From positions 1-64,000 of the forward strand of contig CALUWC010000004.1 of assembly GCA_944324395.1 (NCBI GenBank): a DNA stretch of 64,000 bases, written 5' to 3'. Position numbers and translations under genes: made by a program. The notes beneath the pieces are model-generated. The model made no database searches, was not told where the DNA came from, and saw nothing but the letters and a program-made list of their open reading frames with translations. The first letter of the stretch is position 1. Every line of letters starts with the position of its first letter. Below are positions 36,172 through 44,676 of this stretch, piece by piece. The stretch comes from Candidatus Gastranaerophilales bacterium. Lineage in GTDB: Bacteria; Cyanobacteriota; Vampirovibrionia; Gastranaerophilales; Gastranaerophilaceae.

Positions 36172-36801
36172 ATGAGGAAAGCCTTAACCATTGGTGAATT
36201 ATTGGTCACTATGACAATTATCGGAGTTATTGCAGCTCTTGTTCTGCCCGGTTTCTTGAAAGATTATCATAAAAGAATATATACAACCAAACTCAAAAAA
36301 ACGTATGAAATACTTGATAATGCAATCAATCAAGCTTGTACGGATAATAATGTTTCATATTTTTACCAAACTCCATATGCAACATATAAAACTGGAGGTG
36401 CTAATCAACAAGAATTTTTAAACAAATATTTTAAAACAGCTAATAGACAAAACAGTAATCCTTTCTCTTCTAAATATAAAATTTTAGCAAGTGGTAAAGA
36501 ATCATCTATAAATTTAGCAAACAGTGGTTGGGCAAAATTAGCTAGTGGCGAGGCTGTTTCATTTTTTTGCGATTACACAAAAACCAGATGCGTAATAAGA
36601 GTCGATGTCAACTCAACTGACGGTCCCAACATTGGAGGAAGAGATCTTTTTGCAATAGCTATAGATATCAAAACCAATAAACTCGGAGACGTATACAATG
36701 CAAAAGGAGATAAATACTCTCCTGACACATGTGGAACCGAAATTTATGGTTACGGATGTCTTGAAAAAATCTTGGAAAACAACTGGGAAATGGATTACTA
36801 A
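36172..36801 (+). CDS. Type IV pilin-like protein 1
   Basis: The 209-aa product begins MRKALTIGELLVTMTIIGVI, a class III (prepilin) signal with the conserved Glu at position +5 and a long hydrophobic helix. The residue before the cleavage point is Ala, not Gly. The C-terminal domain has two Cys pairs and the shared ending GCLEKILENNWEMDY. The motif VDVNSTDGPNIGGRDLF resembles the D-x-N-G-x-x-x-P-N calcium-site sequence in pseudopilins. I set the start at 36172; the upstream 39 bases are non-homologous. It is the first of four tandem genes. Confidence 0.85.
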   Translation: MRKALTIGELLVTMTIIGVIAALVLPGFLKDYHKRIYTTKLKKTYEILDNAINQACTDNNVSYFYQTPYATYKTGGANQQEFLNKYFKTANRQNSNPFSSKYKILASGKESSINLANSGWAKLASGEAVSFFCDYTKTRCVIRVDVNSTDGPNIGGRDLFAIAIDIKTNKLGDVYNAKGDKYSPDTCGTEIYGYGCLEKILENNWEMDY

Positions 36802-36818
36802 ATAACAGAAGGATAAAT

Positions 36819-37526
36819 ATGAAAAAAGGTTTTACTTTAGCAGAAGTTTTAATAACGTTAGGTATAGTCGGTATCGTTGCGGTTCTGACAATTCCTTCAG
36901 TTATGAAAAATTATAAAAACAGATTATATACAGCTCAATTAGAAAAAGTCTATGCTCAACTGAACGAAGCTACTCTGGCAATTATGAATGATGAAAGAGT
37001 AGATAGTTTCTATGAAACTAAAGCAAACGGAACCGACAAATGTACTGATAATAATAAACAAAACTGTACCGGCGGTTTACCTTATTTTTTGTCTACTTAT
37101 CTTGAACCGGTCAAGAAAAACTGTGCAAAAGGTGATAATGATGAAATATGTGTAGCCGGCGGAACAACTTCATCATACAAATATATTGACGGATCTGATG
37201 CAGGTGGTATAGGCAGCGGAACATATTGTATTCAACTTGCAAGCGGAGCTGCAATATGCGGTTTTCATAATCCGGGAAACAAATGTACAAGTCTTGTAGT
37301 TGATGTAAACGGGCAGGCTGCACCTAATATTGTTGGACGTGATGTATTTTCTATGGATATTCACAAAAACGGTTCAATCTCTGACTATTCCAGCGGTTGT
37401 GCTGATAATAATTTTGGATGTACAGCTGACAGATGTAATGCAGGCGGAGCCGGCGACGGAATTTACGGAAGTGCTTGCGGATGTTTGACTGCCGTAATGG
37501 AAGCCGGTTGGAAAATGGAATATTAG
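36819..37526 (+). CDS. Type IV pilin-like protein 2
   Basis: The 235-aa product has a canonical prepilin leader MKKG followed by FTLAEVLITLGIVGIVAVL, with cleavage after Gly and Glu at +5. The globular part is Cys-rich (about 10 Cys) and contains VVDVNGQAAPNIVGRDVFSM and the ending GCLTAVMEAGWKMEY. The signal and the first 115 bases of the gene are almost identical in DNA to those of gene 3. AGAAGGATAA precedes the ATG and the gap to gene 1 is 17 bp. Confidence 0.88.
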   Translation: MKKGFTLAEVLITLGIVGIVAVLTIPSVMKNYKNRLYTAQLEKVYAQLNEATLAIMNDERVDSFYETKANGTDKCTDNNKQNCTGGLPYFLSTYLEPVKKNCAKGDNDEICVAGGTTSSYKYIDGSDAGGIGSGTYCIQLASGAAICGFHNPGNKCTSLVVDVNGQAAPNIVGRDVFSMDIHKNGSISDYSSGCADNNFGCTADRCNAGGAGDGIYGSACGCLTAVMEAGWKMEY

Positions 37527-37539
37527 AGGTTATATATAA

Positions 37540-38238
37540 ATGAAAAAAGGTTTTACTTTAGCAGAAGTTTTAATAACGTTAGGTATAGTCGGTATTGTTG
37601 CGGTTCTGACAATCCCTTCAGTTATGAAAAATTATAAAAACAGATTATATACTTCTCAATTAGAAAAAGTTTATGCTCAAATAGTTGACGCAACTAAATC
37701 AATTATGAGCGATGAGCATGTAGATAATTTTTATGAAACTAAAGTTGTTGGAACTTGCGGTCAGGGAATTACGGATAAATCAAAATGTACCGGAGGTCCG
37801 GAATACTTTTTAAATACCTATTTTAAAACGGTTAAAACAGACTGTGCCGGTGGTGATGATGATGAAAAATGTGTACCGACATCAACATACAAATATATTG
37901 ATGGAACTGATGCTACTACTATTCCAACAAATTATTATTGCGTACAATTAGTCAGCGGTGCTGTTATTTGTGCAAATAATACTATCGCCAAATGCACAAG
38001 TGTACTTGTTGATGTAAACGGACAGGCAGAACCTAATATTGTTGGTCGTGATTTATTTTCTATGGATATACATAAAAACGGCTCTTTATCAGATTATGAC
38101 AGCGGTTGCGGCGATAATAGCATCGGTTGTGCAGCTGACAGATGTAATGCAGGCGGAGGATCCGGAAACGGGATTTTCAGCAGTGCCTGCGGGTGCCTTA
38201 ATGCTGTAGTTCAAGCCGGTTGGAAAATGAAATATTAG
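37540..38238 (+). CDS. Type IV pilin-like protein 3
   Basis: The 232-aa product is the closest paralogue of gene 2. It has the same prepilin leader, the same Cys pattern and the same DVNGQAEPNIVGRDLFSMD segment. It ends in GCLNAVVQAGWKMKY. The 5' ends of genes 2 and 3 match almost base for base. Downstream they diverge in the loops, which suggests recent duplication and gene conversion. The gap to gene 2 is 13 bp, with AGAGGTTATA before the ATG. It is probably a minor pilin or competence/secretion pseudopilin. Confidence 0.88.
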   Translation: MKKGFTLAEVLITLGIVGIVAVLTIPSVMKNYKNRLYTSQLEKVYAQIVDATKSIMSDEHVDNFYETKVVGTCGQGITDKSKCTGGPEYFLNTYFKTVKTDCAGGDDDEKCVPTSTYKYIDGTDATTIPTNYYCVQLVSGAVICANNTIAKCTSVLVDVNGQAEPNIVGRDLFSMDIHKNGSLSDYDSGCGDNSIGCAADRCNAGGGSGNGIFSSACGCLNAVVQAGWKMKY

Positions 38239-38249
38239 AGGTTGAATAT

Positions 38250-38930
38250 ATGAAAAAAGGATTTACTTTATCAGAAGTTTTAATAACACTCGGTATTATA
38301 GGTGTCATTGCCGCTTTGACTATTCCTGCCATTGTTACAAACTACAGGAATAAAATATATGTTGCTCAATTGAAAAGGGTTTACGGTCAGATAACAGAAG
38401 CTGCCCAGACTATTATGACAGAAGAACAAACAGATAACTTCTATACAACATCTGCAGGTATTCCGCAGGATAACACCGGCGAGAATTGTAAAACAGGAGC
38501 TTGTTATTTTCTAAGAAACTATTTTAAAACCATGAATGAAAACTGTGCAACAGGCGATCATCCATGCGTAGGTGACTCCTATAAAGGTTTAAATGGGACT
38601 GCTTTGACTGTAAAACCGGGAGGCTCTTTCTGTGCTCAAACAACTAATGGTGCAACTATTTGTGCCACACACAACACAAATAATCAGGTTACAAGTATAA
38701 CTGTTGATGTAAACGGTAAAGATGACCCGAATACTGCAGGTCGTGATGTATTTTCTATGGATATGAAAACAGACGGCACATTATCTGACTATGAAAGCGG
38801 TTCCAATGTTCCCGGTTCTGAAGGTGCTCCTGCTGAACGATGCGGGAATGGTAGTACTTCAAGTATAAATGCTGCCGCCGCAGGGTGTTTGACAAGAATT
38901 ATTGAAGACGGCTGGGTTATGAAATACTAG
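38250..38930 (+). CDS. Type IV pilin-like protein 4
   Basis: The 226-aa product starts MKKGFTLSEVLITLGIIGVI with the class III prepilin signal. It shares with the others the Cys-rich globular domain, VDVNGKDDPNTAGRDVFSMD and the ending GCLTRIIEDGWVMKY. It is more diverged than 2 and 3. AGAGGTTGAA at the end of gene 3 serves as ribosome site, so I prefer 38250 over a start 30 bp upstream that overlaps gene 3. No prepilin peptidase or PilB-type ATPase gene is in the window. Confidence 0.87.
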   Translation: MKKGFTLSEVLITLGIIGVIAALTIPAIVTNYRNKIYVAQLKRVYGQITEAAQTIMTEEQTDNFYTTSAGIPQDNTGENCKTGACYFLRNYFKTMNENCATGDHPCVGDSYKGLNGTALTVKPGGSFCAQTTNGATICATHNTNNQVTSITVDVNGKDDPNTAGRDVFSMDMKTDGTLSDYESGSNVPGSEGAPAERCGNGSTSSINAAAAGCLTRIIEDGWVMKY

Positions 38931-39013
38931 CCAGGTTCCTGTGCCATTTTAAGTCCTGCAAGTTTACGCTTTCAGGATAACATTATTGTTTACAAAATCT
39001 TAAATAATAATTG

Positions 39014-39158
39014 GTACACAAAGCAAATTTCACCAAAATTTTTTAAAACAGCGTCATACTGAGCGTTAGCGAAGTATCTCAATAAAAGGTTTCTTCGGAC
39101 TATATTCCTCAGAATGATGGGCTTTTATAGTACCAGTGGAATTTGCTATATAAGTTCC
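39014..39158. repeat. MITE-like element, diverged copy 2 (inverted orientation)
   Basis: It is the reverse complement of the element at 184-331. The right arm GTGGAATTTGCTATATAAGT, then TCC, differs from the 23-bp arm of copy 1 at two places. The left arm is more decayed. The interior retains GTCATACTGAGCGTTAGCGA and TCTTCGGACTATATTCCTCA. One copy lies upstream of recJ and one upstream of tpiA; neither has coding capacity. Confidence 0.7.
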
Positions 39159-39196
39159 GACAATGTCATATTGCATTGAAAATTTGTTTAATATAA

Positions 39197-39218
39197 AATA
39201 CCACGTGTAAATGGTATT
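39197..39218. promoter_or_regulatory. Palindrome in the tpiA leader
   Basis: AATACCA (39197-39203) and TGGTATT (39212-39218) are perfect arms around an 8-base loop. The left arm begins at the last base of a TATAAA -10 candidate (39192-39197), and the right arm ends just before AAAGGAG. The location fits an operator or an RNA hairpin near the ribosome site. Confidence 0.4.
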
Positions 39219-39236
39219 ATTAAAGGAGATTGTATT

Positions 39237-40034
39237 ATGTCAAGAAAACCAATTATTGCAGGAAACTGGAAAATGAACCTTCTTCAAAGCGAAGCTAAAG
39301 CTTTATATGAAGGTATTAAATCTTTTGTAGATAAATTTAATGCACCGCAGTTACCTACAGTTGTAATTGCTCCTGTATTCACATCATTAAATCAAGTTGC
39401 AGAAATTCCTTGTGATTGCGGCTGCGGAGGTTCTAAATTATATGTTGCCGGACAAAATTGCCACTGGGAATCTTCAGGAGCATACACAGGCGAAATTTCT
39501 GTTGAAATGTTAAAAGATGCAGGCTGCTCTTTTGTTATTATCGGACACTCTGAAAGAAGACAATATTTCTCAGAAACTGATGAAATGATTAACAAAAAAG
39601 CAAAAGCTATCTTAGCAGGCGGATTGATTCCGATTATTTGCTGCGGTGAAACATTAGAACAAAGAGAAGCAGGAGTTACTGATTCTCATATAGCTTCTCA
39701 AATCAGAGCGGCATTATCAGGAATTTCTTCTGAAGACGTTGCTAAATCAGTTATTGCGTATGAACCAATCTGGGCTATCGGAACAGGTAAATCTTGTGAT
39801 GCTGATGAAGCTAACAGAGTTATTAAAATGATTAGAGGCGTTGTTGCTGAAGTTGCAGGAGCTCAAGCTGCTGATTCTATAAGAATTCTCTACGGCGGTT
39901 CTGTTAAACCTTCCACAATTGAAGAACAAATGTCTAAATCTGATATTGACGGTGCTTTAATCGGCGGAGCTTCTTTAAAAGCTGAAAGCTTCAATGATAT
40001 TATTGAAAAAACTATGAAAGTTGCCGTAAAATAA
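39237..40034 (+). CDS. tpiA: Triosephosphate isomerase
   Basis: TpiA interconverts dihydroxyacetone phosphate and glyceraldehyde 3-phosphate. The 265-aa product has the substrate Lys in AGNWKMN, the catalytic His in IIGHSERR, the catalytic Glu in AYEPIWAIGTG, and the phosphate loop YGGSV. It carries a short Cys-rich insert CDCGCGG (59-65) plus C75 before the usual GQN-HWE segment. Most TpiA proteins have no such Cys cluster. AAAGGAG precedes the ATG. It is a single-gene unit. Confidence 0.96.
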   Translation: MSRKPIIAGNWKMNLLQSEAKALYEGIKSFVDKFNAPQLPTVVIAPVFTSLNQVAEIPCDCGCGGSKLYVAGQNCHWESSGAYTGEISVEMLKDAGCSFVIIGHSERRQYFSETDEMINKKAKAILAGGLIPIICCGETLEQREAGVTDSHIASQIRAALSGISSEDVAKSVIAYEPIWAIGTGKSCDADEANRVIKMIRGVVAEVAGAQAADSIRILYGGSVKPSTIEEQMSKSDIDGALIGGASLKAESFNDIIEKTMKVAVK

Positions 40035-40059
40035 TTTTGATTGACAGTCGAAAAGAAAA

Positions 40060-40089
40060 AGATCTGGAATATAAATTTCAGGTCTTTTT
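40060..40089 (+). terminator. Intrinsic terminator of tpiA
   Basis: AAAAAGATCTG pairs with CAGGTCTTTTT (one G-T pair) with a short loop and a T run, about 25 bases after the tpiA stop. Confidence 0.6.
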
Positions 40090-40103
40090 TCATGCGAAAT
40101 TTT

Positions 40104-40109
40104 CATGAT
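40104..40109 (+). promoter_or_regulatory. -10-like CATGAT upstream of rsmD
   Basis: CATGAT ends 11 bases before the ATG at 40121 and there is no ribosome site. A leaderless or nearly leaderless transcript is possible. Confidence 0.25.
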
Positions 40110-40120
40110 AAATTATATTT

Positions 40121-40648
40121 ATGAATATTACAGCAGGAAAATACAAGGGACAAAAAATCATTGCTCCGGATGAAAATATTACCCGCCCTACACTGTCAAA
40201 AGTCAGAATGAGTGTTTTCAATACTTTACAGGCAATGATAGATTTTGATAGAGCAAACTTCCTTGATATGTTTGCAGGTTCCGGAATTATGGGACTTGAA
40301 GCACTTTCAAGAGGATTTTATAAAGTAGTATCAATAGAAAAAAACAAAAAAGTTTTTAATGTCATTAAATCCAATTTTAAAAAATATGAAAATGGTGATA
40401 ATTTAAAATTGATTTCAGGTGACAGTATAAAAATTTGTCAAAATTTAACAGAAAAATTTGATGTAATCTATATTGACCCGCCGTATTTTTCAGGGATTTA
40501 CGAAAGTTCACTCAAAGCCGTTCGGAAAATCAGCAGTGGAATTATTATTCTGGAACATGTAACAGAAGTTGATTTCTCAGACTTAATCATTTTGAAACAA
40601 AAAAAATACGGAGATAAATATATCACTTATTTACAAAATGACAAATAA
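40121..40648 (+). CDS. rsmD: 16S rRNA (guanine-966-N2)-methyltransferase RsmD
   Basis: The 175-aa product begins with ITAGKYKGQKI and has RPTLSKVRMSVFNTL, the SAM motif FLDMFAGSGIMGLEALSRG and the catalytic IYIDPPYFSGIY. These are the RsmD signature, and the length is standard for the family. Methylation is of G966 (E. coli numbering) in 16S rRNA. It is followed by a GT9 gene after 48 bp on the same strand. Confidence 0.9.
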   Translation: MNITAGKYKGQKIIAPDENITRPTLSKVRMSVFNTLQAMIDFDRANFLDMFAGSGIMGLEALSRGFYKVVSIEKNKKVFNVIKSNFKKYENGDNLKLISGDSIKICQNLTEKFDVIYIDPPYFSGIYESSLKAVRKISSGIIILEHVTEVDFSDLIILKQKKYGDKYITYLQNDK

Positions 40649-40696
40649 AATTTTTGAAATATAATTGAAATATATTGATTTATTCAGGAATAATAA

Positions 40697-41743
40697 ATGG
40701 AAGAAAAAAAACAAAAAGTTCTGCTTATAAAACTCTCATCACTAGGTGATGTAATTTTTAATATTCCATTAGCAAATGCCCTGAAAGATGCAGGATATGA
40801 AGTTACATGGCTTGTATCTGAAAAAGGAATACAGGTTGTTCAAAACAACCCTTGCGTCGACAGAGCAATATTAGTTCCCGTACAAAAATGGAAAAAAAGA
40901 GGATTTTCAATAGAGAGTTTTAAAGAATATATTGCAATATTAAAAGAATTAAGAGCTGAGAAATTTGATATAGCAATTGATTCTCAAATGATGCTCAAAA
41001 GTTTATACTGGATGCTGTTTTGCGGAGCAAAAAGAAGAATTATTTCAAAAGAAGCAAGAGAAATGGCAATTTTAGGCGGAAACGAATGGATTGATGACAT
41101 TTCTTATGCTCCGGATTCTCCGATTGTACTGAACTATTTAAAATATGCAGAACATCTCGGAATAAAACCCGAAAATATAAAAGTAACACTTCCTGCAAGA
41201 AATGAAGAACAAATAAGAAAAATCGACGAATTACTTTTAAATACCGATAAACAAAAACCTCTTGTTATCATTGCTCCTGCAACTACCTGGAAAAATAAAC
41301 ACTGGAACAAAGATAATTGGAAAAGTATTGTTGACAGCATCTATGATAAATGTAATTTGGTTTTCACCGGCGGTCCGAATGACAATGAACTTATCAATTA
41401 TATAAGCAGCGGAAGATTTTTAAACCTTGCAGGCAAAACCGATATCATAGAACTTATGGAATTATTTTCACGTGCAGACCTTGTTATAGCACCTGACAGC
41501 GGAAGCGCCCATCTTGCCTGGGCTGCAAGAAAACCTGCTGTTATAACAATATTTACCTGCACACCGAAAGATGTTCTGGCTCCTTATGGAAATAATTCAA
41601 AATACATAGCTTTAGGCGGTGAAGGATTGTCATGCCAGCCTTGTTTTAAAAGAAAATGTCATCTGAGAAAAAATATTGATGCCTGCACCAATTTTCCGAG
41701 CCCCAGTGAAGTTCTGAAAGTGATAGACAGCTTGATATTTTAG
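40697..41743 (+). CDS. Glycosyltransferase family 9 (heptosyltransferase-like)
   Basis: The 348-aa product opens with KVLLIKLSSLGDVIFNIPLA, the GT9 N-terminal signature. It has LVIAPDSGSAHLAWAARKPA near the C-terminus, which forms the nucleotide-sugar site. GT9 enzymes include WaaC and WaaF, which build the lipopolysaccharide inner core from ADP-heptose. The donor cannot be fixed from sequence. AGGAATAA precedes the ATG. Together with LptF/G-like, BamA and the Skp-like gene it supports a Gram-negative outer membrane. Confidence 0.87.
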   Translation: MEEKKQKVLLIKLSSLGDVIFNIPLANALKDAGYEVTWLVSEKGIQVVQNNPCVDRAILVPVQKWKKRGFSIESFKEYIAILKELRAEKFDIAIDSQMMLKSLYWMLFCGAKRRIISKEAREMAILGGNEWIDDISYAPDSPIVLNYLKYAEHLGIKPENIKVTLPARNEEQIRKIDELLLNTDKQKPLVIIAPATTWKNKHWNKDNWKSIVDSIYDKCNLVFTGGPNDNELINYISSGRFLNLAGKTDIIELMELFSRADLVIAPDSGSAHLAWAARKPAVITIFTCTPKDVLAPYGNNSKYIALGGEGLSCQPCFKRKCHLRKNIDACTNFPSPSEVLKVIDSLIF

Positions 41744-41760
41744 CCAGAAAGTTGTATAAT
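41732..41760 (+). promoter_or_regulatory. Promoter of the GGDEF/HD-GYP gene
   Basis: TTGATA (41732-41737) and TATAAT (41755-41760) have a 17-bp spacer. The palindrome ATTATA-CC-TATAAT (41762-41775) covers the expected transcription start. Confidence 0.6.
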
Positions 41761-41761
41761 T

Positions 41762-41775
41762 ATTATACCTATAAT
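41762..41775. promoter_or_regulatory. Perfect 14-bp palindrome at the start of transcription
   Basis: ATTATA, CC, TATAAT is a perfect palindrome directly downstream of the -10 box of the diguanylate cyclase gene. It is a candidate repressor site, although it is AT-rich and could be chance. Confidence 0.3.
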
Positions 41776-41794
41776 AGGATTATAAAGGGTTTTT

Positions 41795-43699
41795 ATGGGG
41801 TTATTCGACAAATTTAAAGAAGTTACACGAAAAGTTTCTGAGGTAGAAAATAATATCTACCATGAAAAACGTGACTATCTTGAAATTTATGAAAGAAACC
41901 TTGAATTAGAAAAAGAAATTGCCGAACGCACAGAAGAATTAAATGATGCAAACAAACGTATGTTTACCCTTCAGCATATCTGGGATATGATGAACTCTTC
42001 AACACCTCTGGAAAATGTTCTGGAAGCAATAGTAAACAGTACACAGGGTGAACTTGGATATATGCATTGTGTAATTATTAAGAAATGCTCTGATGAAGAT
42101 GGCGATTATATGCATATTATAGCCCAGTCAAATGATGTACTGATAGATAGATTAAATAATCTAATAGGCCCACCGGGAATACAAACCCGGCGTCTGCATT
42201 ACTCTAACGAAAGCGTTTTTGCAGATACAATGAGGCAGAGAACAATTGTTCAAACAAAATCCATAGACCTTTCTTTAAAAGCAGTATTGCCGGAATTACC
42301 ACCTGATACGGTTGAAAAAATCCTAACAAATCAGCCCATAAAATCAGTTATAGTAGTTCCCTTAGTAGCTCAAAAAAAAGAATTCGGCTGGTTTTGCGTA
42401 TTTTCCGCAAGAGAAGAACTTGCAAGTGCCGAGATGGATTTTTTAGGATTGTTCGCCAAACAAATTGAAATGGCTATAACAATTGCCGACTTATTCCAGG
42501 CTGTCAGAGAACAAGCTGTAACAGATGCTTTGACAGGTCTGTATAACAGAAGATATTTTGAAGAAGCTTTAGAAAAAGAAGTTCAACGTGCAAAACGTCA
42601 AAAACAACCCTTTTCTGTTATTGGAATAGATCTAGATTTCCTGAAAAAAATAAATGATACTTATGGTCATACTTATGGAGATTTAGCCATAAAAACTATT
42701 GCTGATGTTTTAAAATCAAATGCCCGTTCTGTCGATGTACCTGCACGTATCGGAGGAGAAGAATTTAATGTATTATTACCCGGTATCAATTCAGAAGGTG
42801 CAATGGCAGCAGCAGAAAGAATTCGTAAGTCAATAGAAAAAGCCGAAATTGATACTGTTGGGCATATTACGGGAAGTTTAGGGGTTGCAACTTATTTTGA
42901 ACATAGCGAAAACCCTGAAGAACTTCTGGAATTAACAGATCAAGCTATGTACACATCAAAAAGAGAAGGACGAAATAGAGTTACACTTGCTAAACCAATC
43001 TCTGAAACATACTGGCAGGAAATTGCTGTTAACACATTTCTTGATATTCTTTCTAAAAACAGAATTCCAAAAGCTAAACATCTATCAAAAGAATTATGCC
43101 AAAAGCTTAAAGAAGCCAATAAAAATGAAACTTCAAAAGAAGGATTATACACAGTTGCTGATATGCTTACAAAATTATATAATCCTATGCACACCCCCGG
43201 AATTATTAAACAAAAAGTTCAAATGGCTGTCAGTCTTGCAAAAAGGTTTGATTTGCCGAAAGAAGATATTGATAACTTGAGAGTTGCTATACTTTTATAT
43301 GATATAGGCAATCTCATGCTGCCGTCTGAATTATTACAAAAGGCCACTCCGCTTACTGATGAGGAACGTGAAACTATTAAAAATCATCCCGTCATTGCAG
43401 CAAGAGAAATTTTAAAACCAATTTCTTATATCCAAGACGTTTTACCTATTATTGAACATCATCATGAAAACTGGGACGGTACAGGTTATCCTAATAAAAT
43501 ATCAAAAGATGAAATACCTCTAACATCTCAGATTATTCTTATTATAGATGAATATTTTGCATTAACAGAACAACGCCCTTATCGAGCAAAGCTTTCAGGT
43601 CAAGATGCGCTTGAAATTATTAAAGCCGATACCGGTAAAAAATGGAATGAAAATCTTGTAAAAGAATTTATTTCCCTTATTGAACACGATATTGCATAA
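41795..43699 (+). CDS. GAF-GGDEF-HD-GYP cyclic di-GMP protein
   Basis: The 634-aa product has an N-terminal coiled coil (20-60), a GAF-like sensor (about 65-235), an active GGDEF domain and an HD-GYP-like domain. GGEEF is at 320-324, and the inhibitory site RSVD at 311-314 is exactly five residues upstream, so product feedback is likely. In the HD-GYP part HHHENWDGTGYP (555-566) is intact, but the HD dyad reads YDIGN (502-506) instead of HDIGK. That domain is probably not a normal phosphodiesterase. It could sense c-di-GMP instead. Confidence 0.88.
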   Translation: MGLFDKFKEVTRKVSEVENNIYHEKRDYLEIYERNLELEKEIAERTEELNDANKRMFTLQHIWDMMNSSTPLENVLEAIVNSTQGELGYMHCVIIKKCSDEDGDYMHIIAQSNDVLIDRLNNLIGPPGIQTRRLHYSNESVFADTMRQRTIVQTKSIDLSLKAVLPELPPDTVEKILTNQPIKSVIVVPLVAQKKEFGWFCVFSAREELASAEMDFLGLFAKQIEMAITIADLFQAVREQAVTDALTGLYNRRYFEEALEKEVQRAKRQKQPFSVIGIDLDFLKKINDTYGHTYGDLAIKTIADVLKSNARSVDVPARIGGEEFNVLLPGINSEGAMAAAERIRKSIEKAEIDTVGHITGSLGVATYFEHSENPEELLELTDQAMYTSKREGRNRVTLAKPISETYWQEIAVNTFLDILSKNRIPKAKHLSKELCQKLKEANKNETSKEGLYTVADMLTKLYNPMHTPGIIKQKVQMAVSLAKRFDLPKEDIDNLRVAILLYDIGNLMLPSELLQKATPLTDEERETIKNHPVIAAREILKPISYIQDVLPIIEHHHENWDGTGYPNKISKDEIPLTSQIILIIDEYFALTEQRPYRAKLSGQDALEIIKADTGKKWNENLVKEFISLIEHDIA

Positions 43700-43731
43700 A
43701 AATTTTCATTTCAATTCATATACAGATGTGA

Positions 43732-43737
43732 TATAGT
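43732..43737 (+). promoter_or_regulatory. -10-like TATAGT directly upstream of thiL
   Basis: TATAGT ends six bases before the ATG at 43744, with no Shine-Dalgarno sequence. The transcript would begin at the start codon. Confidence 0.4.
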
Positions 43738-43743
43738 TCTTTT

Positions 43744-44676
43744 ATGAAGGAAAAAGATTTTATAACCATAATAAAACAGATTACAAATTCTAAATACATC
43801 GGAGATGATTGTGCATACCTCAAAGAAATGGGAATTGTTATAACTCAAGACAGTCTTGTTGAAGGAGTGCATTTTTCACTTGACTACATAACTCCGGAAC
43901 AATTAGGGTACAAATCTGTAATGGTTAATCTTTCCGATATTGCTGCAAGCGGAGCGGAACCCAAATATATAACAGTATCTCTATCCATGCCTGCTTGTAT
44001 TGAATCTAAATTCGTTGAAAAACTCTATACAGGAATGCAGAAAGCATGCCGGCAGTATAACCCTCAGGTAAAAATTGCAGGAGGAGATATAACAGGAGGA
44101 GATAAAGTTTTTATTTCAATCTGTGCAATAGGTTCAGCTATAAATCGCCGTATTTCGTCAAGAAAAAATGCTAAACCCGGCTATAAAATTATCGTTTCCG
44201 GAAATCATGGTTCTTCTGCTGCAGGATTATACTTATTACTAAACGGAAAAAATACCCCCGAAAAATTTATTAAATCACATTTAGAACCCAAAGCACAAAT
44301 TTTTTTCGGGGAAAAAATAGCCGAAACTATTATGCAGGATTATGCAATGATGGACACATCAGACGGACTTATGGATACGTTATCAGCAATAGCTTATGAA
44401 AGCGGAGTTTCTGTTGAGGTAGATTTTGATAAAATCCCTTATGATAAAGATATTAAACAATTTGAAAACTGGCAGGATTTAATTTTATACGGCGGAGAAG
44501 ATTACCAGCTTATTGCAGCTGTTCCGCAGGATTTTGAAACATCCGCTGCCGTAATCGGAAAAATTAAAAAAGGTTCGGGAATTGATATTATTACAGCAGA
44601 TAAAAAAATTCATCTTGAAAAAACTGATATTGAAAACAAATTGTTCAATCATTTTGATACGGAGAAAAATATATGA
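43744..44676 (+). CDS. thiL: Thiamine-monophosphate kinase
   Basis: ThiL makes thiamine diphosphate, the active cofactor. The 310-aa product has the N-terminal IGDDCAYL, the Mg/ATP-binding VNLSDIAASGAEPKY, the GGDITGGD loop and the C-terminal MDTSDGLMDTLSAIAYES and GGEDYQL. These fit the PurM/ThiL family. Its stop overlaps the ispD start (ATGA), so thiL and ispD are coupled. Confidence 0.92.
   Translation: MKEKDFITIIKQITNSKYIGDDCAYLKEMGIVITQDSLVEGVHFSLDYITPEQLGYKSVMVNLSDIAASGAEPKYITVSLSMPACIESKFVEKLYTGMQKACRQYNPQVKIAGGDITGGDKVFISICAIGSAINRRISSRKNAKPGYKIIVSGNHGSSAAGLYLLLNGKNTPEKFIKSHLEPKAQIFFGEKIAETIMQDYAMMDTSDGLMDTLSAIAYESGVSVEVDFDKIPYDKDIKQFENWQDLILYGGEDYQLIAAVPQDFETSAAVIGKIKKGSGIDIITADKKIHLEKTDIENKLFNHFDTEKNI

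Larger units (their letters stand above)
38931..39236. other. Intergenic region of 306 bp with repeat copy 2 and the tpiA leader
   Basis: No gene is supported. The stretch contains the second copy of the inverted-repeat element (39014-39158) and the small palindrome before tpiA (39197-39218). The first 80 bases after the last pilin gene contain a weak TCCTG / CAGGA hairpin. Confidence 0.55.

Noticed and set aside
36172-38930. A frameshifted single large gene split into four
   Set aside because: Each frame has its own prepilin signal, ribosome site and complete C-terminal motif.
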